From contig NC_013665.1 of assembly GCF_000011005.1 (NCBI RefSeq), positions 1,713,501-1,777,500 on the forward strand: a stretch of DNA of 64,000 nt, read 5' to 3'. A program made the position numbers and the translations under genes. The number at the start of each line of letters is the position of its first letter. Within the stretch, counting starts at the first letter, position 1. Source of the DNA: Methanocella paludicola SANAE (GTDB taxonomy: Archaea; Halobacteriota; Methanocellia; Methanocellales; Methanocellaceae). The notes beneath the pieces are model-generated. The model worked only from the letters and a program-made list of their open reading frames with translations. It searched no databases and was not told the origin of the DNA. Shown piece after piece: positions 62,522-64,000 of this stretch.

Positions 62522-64000
62522 GTGTTTGGTCTAGGAAAGCCTGATGTTAATAAATTGGAGTCGAGAAGGGATATAAACGGGTTAGTCAAAGCTTTAGATT
62601 ATAAAAATGATACGATTGTTCGACAAAATGCCATTAAAGCTTTAGCTAAAATAGGCGGCGACAGTGTAGTTGGATCAATTCTAACAGCGTTCAATGATAG
62701 GGATGCCCAGGTTCGCTGTGAGGCTGCCCGGGCGTTTAAAACGATAAGGAATTCTCGTGCGATTGACCCTTTAAAAAAATTACTTCGTGACGAAGAACCG
62801 AGTGTCAGGGCTTGTGCGGCTGAAACCCTTAAAAGTATGAATTGGATTCCCGGTAATGATGAATTATCAGCCCGTTTTTATATCGTTATATCCGACTGGG
62901 ATAAATGCGCCGATCTAGGGGCAATTGCAGTTGATCCCCTCATGTCCGTACTTAATAACTTGGATAAAGATGACCTTCGTCGGGTCAATATAATTAAGGC
63001 TCTCGGAAAAACTGGTAACGCCTATGCTATAGAGTCGGTTATTAAAGACCCGAAAAATTTTGATTATCTGGAAAAGGTTGCGAAGGCAATATTAAATGAA
63101 CCTAATCCAAGATATATTGAATTCTTAATTAAGTTGGTCGCCGAAGGGAACAAATCTGGATTGGCGTCAATTTCTATTGCTGCCGATTATGCGGCAAAGG
63201 CCCTGGGAAAAATCCATGATAAACGTGTCGTGCAGCTTTTAATAAATTACTTGGCAACTGATATTTATTTATCAAGGGCAACAAATGTTGTCAGAGCATT
63301 GGCCGAGATTGGGGACCCATCGGCTATCGAGCCCCTGGTGAACTTATTGGAACCTAAACGTTCAAGAAATTCGAATTCCGATCGGGATTTTCATGTGGGC
63401 GTTGCCTCGGCGCTTGAAAAGTTGCAATGGCAGCCTGGGAAAGATAGAAGCGGGGCTTATTATTGGGTGTGGAAAAAAAATTGGGCCAAGTGTGTTGAGA
63501 TTGGTTCACCGGCGGTTGAGCCATTATTAGCAGATTGCTCGACTCATTGGGAAGCGATTGAAGCATTGGGGCTAATAGGAGATAAAAGAGCAGTAATACC
63601 TTTGACTGGTGCTTTTGAAAATATTGGTTTAGGCGGCTGGGAAGGCGCAAAACTATGGTATGACGTATCTGCGAATGCTCTTGCTAGGATAGGTGACACC
63701 AGAGCGATAGAACCTTTATTTAAACTATATACCGGTAGATACTGGCGGGCAAAAACAGTTGGTGAAGCTATTGCAATTTTAATTAAAAAGGATCCACAGC
63801 CCCTAATCCGATATATGAACGTCAACGATAGATCTATAAGCGGAGATGCAGAAAAACTGCTTAGGATGGCTGGATACTCTGGTGTTCTTAATGCTTCAAC
63901 ACAGGCGTTAAATAATGGTGGTAGCAACGTAATAGAGCCAGCATCAGAAACTAATCATAAGATAACGGCTGGTAATACGCCAAAACTTGATAAAACGGTC
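62522..64000 (+). CDS. HEAT/PBS-lyase-like repeat protein, C-terminus off window
   Basis: An open frame from GTG 62522 (FGLGKPDVNKLESRRD...) runs 493 codons to the window end without stop. Repeated HEAT units read VRQNAIKALAKIGGDSVVGS, VRCEAARAFKTIRNSRAIDP, VRACAAETLKSMNW, VGVASALEKLQWQPGK and ALARIGDTRAIEPLFKLYTG. The start MFGLGKP..LIKAL-type pattern is usual for archaeal HEAT proteins. An alternative GTG is at 62513. Probable protein-interaction scaffold in the integrated element. The gap 62388-62521 is AT-rich, likely promoter. Confidence 0.82.
   Translation, partial: MFGLGKPDVNKLESRRDINGLVKALDYKNDTIVRQNAIKALAKIGGDSVVGSILTAFNDRDAQVRCEAARAFKTIRNSRAIDPLKKLLRDEEPSVRACAAETLKSMNWIPGNDELSARFYIVISDWDKCADLGAIAVDPLMSVLNNLDKDDLRRVNIIKALGKTGNAYAIESVIKDPKNFDYLEKVAKAILNEPNPRYIEFLIKLVAEGNKSGLASISIAADYAAKALGKIHDKRVVQLLINYLATDIYLSRATNVVRALAEIGDPSAIEPLVNLLEPKRSRNSNSDRDFHVGVASALEKLQWQPGKDRSGAYYWVWKKNWAKCVEIGSPAVEPLLADCSTHWEAIEALGLIGDKRAVIPLTGAFENIGLGGWEGAKLWYDVSANALARIGDTRAIEPLFKLYTGRYWRAKTVGEAIAILIKKDPQPLIRYMNVNDRSISGDAEKLLRMAGYSGVLNASTQALNNGGSNVIEPASETNHKITAGNTPKLDKTV

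Larger units (their letters stand above)
58793..64000 (+). mobile_element. Integrated genetic element at tRNA-Ala (left end, runs off window)
   Basis: Immediately after the tRNA, base composition turns strongly AT-rich and codon use changes compared with the GC-rich genes to the left. A tyrosine integrase is the first gene, in the tRNA orientation, the classic archaeal arrangement. Cargo visible: a HEPN protein, small membrane proteins and a HEAT-repeat protein. The far attachment site is outside the window, so size and type (plasmid, virus or island) are unknown. Confidence 0.82.

Overview
The window is chromosomal DNA of a euryarchaeon, most likely a Methanocella-like (Methanocellales) organism. 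The archaeal assignment rests on eIF5A, archaeal-length ribosomal protein S15, a RecJ/DHH protein with the KEOPS subunit Pcc1, the XPB-Bax1 repair pair, RibL-type FAD synthase, ArgJ, an ACT protein coupled to homoserine dehydrogenase, TATA-type promoters and tRNA genes without encoded CCA. The genus is inferred from overall gene content; no methanogenesis gene (such as mcr) lies in the window. Layout: 1-6.2 kb holds an FKBP fragment, a Thr-Pro-rich lipoprotein, small hypotheticals, a CYTH phosphatase/cyclase, a nitroreductase, ACT-homoserine dehydrogenase and tRNA-Gln(CUG). 6.4-13.3 kb is a complete pyruvate dehydrogenase locus: lipA-pdhA-pdhB-pdhC-lpd facing a rhodanese and a two-part lipoate ligase. 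13.5-16.9 kb has two divergent acyl-CoA ligases. 17.2-18.5 kb is an insertion sequence. 18.6-25.6 kb is a redox and housekeeping stretch (small siroheme sulfite-reductase-like protein, rubredoxin-flavodoxin fusion, glutaredoxin, NAD kinase). 26.3-31.1 kb contains eIF5A, agmatinase, a KGG stress protein, rps15-recJ-pcc1 and an AdoMet-decarboxylase-family protein, so several parts of the polyamine/hypusine pathway are close together. 31.7-41 kb carries serS, hydrolases, ribL, argC-argJ and hisS. 41-46.7 kb has a binding-protein/histidine-kinase pair and the XPB-Bax1 nuclease-helicase pair. 47.6-52.4 kb has a candidate structured RNA, ftsZ and an ABC exporter. 52.6-58.6 kb has a winged-helix PAS regulator, a TPR protein and leuS. 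At 58.72 kb a tRNA-Ala(GGC) marks the edge of an AT-rich integrated element running off the window, with a tyrosine integrase, a HEPN-domain protein that resembles ApeA-type defence proteins, small membrane proteins (one broken by an exact 22-bp tandem duplication) and a long HEAT-repeat protein. A recurring non-coding feature is a family of long imperfect inverted repeats (about 0.16-0.55 kb) in at least five intergenic gaps, built from short degenerate CACRAAG-like words; one hosts the insertion sequence. The most promising items for follow-up are the structured RNA upstream of ftsZ, the inverted-repeat family, the PDH/lipoate locus, the possibly neofunctionalised AdoMetDC homologue near agmatinase and eIF5A, and the defence-like cargo of the tRNA-Ala element.
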